This document shows positions 63,279 to 64,000 of a stretch of 64,000 nt of DNA, in pieces. The stretch's first letter is position 1, and the number at the start of each line of letters is the position of its first letter. The notes below the pieces were generated by a model. It ran no database searches. It saw only the letters and a list, made by a program, of their open reading frames with translations, and was not told where the DNA came from. A program made the translations under genes and the position numbers. The DNA lies in contig JAYOIK010000022.1 in NCBI GenBank assembly GCA_038118725.1, positions 1 to 64,000 on the forward strand, in the 5' to 3' direction. This DNA comes from JADHLJ01 sp038118725 (GTDB lineage: Bacteria; Pseudomonadota; Alphaproteobacteria; Thalassobaculales; Thalassobaculaceae).

Positions 63279-64000
63279 TCATTCGTTCCTGGTTGTTCGT
63301 TCCCGGCGATTCAGAGCGCAAGCTTGAAAAGGCGCGGGAAAACCCGGCGGACGCGCTGATCCTGGACCTCGAGGATTCGGTGTCCGACGATCGTCAGGAT
63401 ATCGCGCGCCGGATGGTGTGTGATTATTTGAAAGACCGGCATGACCGTTCGCGTCAACAGCTTTGGGTGCGGGTGAATCCGCTAGATACCGATCTCTGCC
63501 TGCCGGACCTGGCGGCGGTGATGGCCGGCGCGCCGGACGGAGTTTGTCTTCCCAAGGTCTACTCGGCTAGGGATGTGAACACGATGGCCAACTATCTCTC
63601 GGCGCTCGAGGCGCGAGAGGGACTGGAGATCGGCTCGACCAAGATCCTGGTGGTCGCGACCGAGACCGCGGCCTCGCTTTTGAGTTTTCACACCTATCTC
63701 GACGGTGTAACCGACCGGATGTCGGCGATCACCTGGGGCGCCGAGGACCTGTCGGCGGCCTTGGGCGCCAGCGACAACATGCACCCGACCTCCGGCGGCT
63801 ATGACGATCCTTATCTGATGGCCAAGTCCTTCTGCCTGGCCGCGGCGCGCGCCATCGACGTGCAGCCGGTCGGTGTGGTCTATGTGAATTACAAGGATTC
63901 CGACGGCCTGGCCGAGGATTGCCTGCGTGATCGGCGTTCCGGTTTCATCGGCAAGATCGCGATCCATCCGGCCCAGGCCGCGATCATTAACGATGCCTTC
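63275..64000 (+). CDS. CitE-like CoA-ester lyase, cut by the window end
   Basis: 242 codons are visible with no stop before the window edge. The product opens SWLFVPGDSERKLEKA and shows LILDLEDSV (metal-binding Asp/Glu), LWVRVNPLDTDL, VCLPKVYSARDV, TETAASLL and ITWGAEDLSAALGA, the standard order of the HpcH/CitE family. Candidate reactions are beta-methylmalyl-CoA or citramalyl-CoA cleavage, or malyl-CoA lyase/thioesterase activity. It is translationally coupled to the MaoC hydratase. Confidence 0.86.
   Translation, partial: MIIRSWLFVPGDSERKLEKARENPADALILDLEDSVSDDRQDIARRMVCDYLKDRHDRSRQQLWVRVNPLDTDLCLPDLAAVMAGAPDGVCLPKVYSARDVNTMANYLSALEAREGLEIGSTKILVVATETAASLLSFHTYLDGVTDRMSAITWGAEDLSAALGASDNMHPTSGGYDDPYLMAKSFCLAAARAIDVQPVGVVYVNYKDSDGLAEDCLRDRRSGFIGKIAIHPAQAAIINDAF

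Noticed and set aside
1..64000. CRISPR arrays, tRNA/rRNA genes, insertion sequences, prophage
   Set aside because: No regularly spaced repeats, cloverleaf-like genes, transposase or phage proteins were seen on either strand.

Overview
The window reads as about 64 kb of a GC-rich alphaproteobacterial chromosome. The gene order rne - N-acetylmuramoyl-L-alanine amidase - PBP1A - prfB is typical of that class, and SoeABC, OpgH/OpgC and an alphaproteobacterial DsbA-like protein agree with it. A Rhodospirillales-like, heterotrophic, probably marine or soil organism is a reasonable guess, but I cannot fix the genus from sequence alone. There are no tRNA or rRNA genes, no transposases, no CRISPR arrays and no prophage genes. 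One run of exactly 100 N (38697-38796) marks a scaffold join.

Layout. 1-3150: a divergent GntR/MocR-type regulator (cut by the window edge) facing an operon of a threonine-dehydratase-like PLP enzyme, an AlaX editing protein and a PhzF-family protein. 3266-9556: a short unknown gene, then a type I secretion ABC ATPase and HlyD adaptor followed by pseC and pseB (first steps of pseudaminic acid synthesis), preceded by a near-consensus sigma-54 promoter. 9679-20433: an MFS transporter, the cytoplasmic sulfite dehydrogenase soeCBA, a tartrate/malate-type dehydrogenase, and a sulfur-flavoured set (UspA, TIGR02186 protein, TauE exporter, rhodanese, lone ABC ATPase). 20602-24103: a PilZ protein and three glycosyltransferases (two GT9, one GT4), probably for LPS or other envelope glycans. 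24199-31733: mixed metabolism (omega-amino-acid transaminase, lipoprotein, Sel1 protein, DUF3445, MAPEG, acyl-CoA synthetase, enolase-superfamily dehydratase, DapA-like aldolase).

31848-38652: a 55-residue acidic protein gene, too short for ordinary ORF cut-offs, sits behind a perfect sigma-54 promoter. Then come an esterase with opgC and divergent opgH (osmoregulated periplasmic glucans), a Nudix hydrolase, a PiuC-like dioxygenase, and another unknown gene behind a sigma-54 promoter. The two unknown-gene promoters share a 12/14-identical element at nearly the same distance upstream, so a common enhancer-binding activator is plausible. 38908-46001: PhyH dioxygenase, MFS, DsbA-like thiol protein, M48 protease, a lipoprotein gamma-glutamyltransferase homologue that has lost the catalytic threonine, and a class I aminotransferase. 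46088-54600: rne, amidase, PBP1A and prfB, the last with an intact programmed +1 frameshift. 54718-64000: propionyl-CoA synthetase, a palindromic repeat, an IclR regulator, an APH-like kinase, an HpcH/HpaI aldolase, an IolD-like thiamine-diphosphate protein lacking both the catalytic Glu and the GDG motif, a nucleoside transporter, a MaoC hydratase and the start of a CitE-like lyase.

The points most worth following are the three sigma-54 promoters with their two uncharacterised target proteins, and the two apparent pseudoenzymes.
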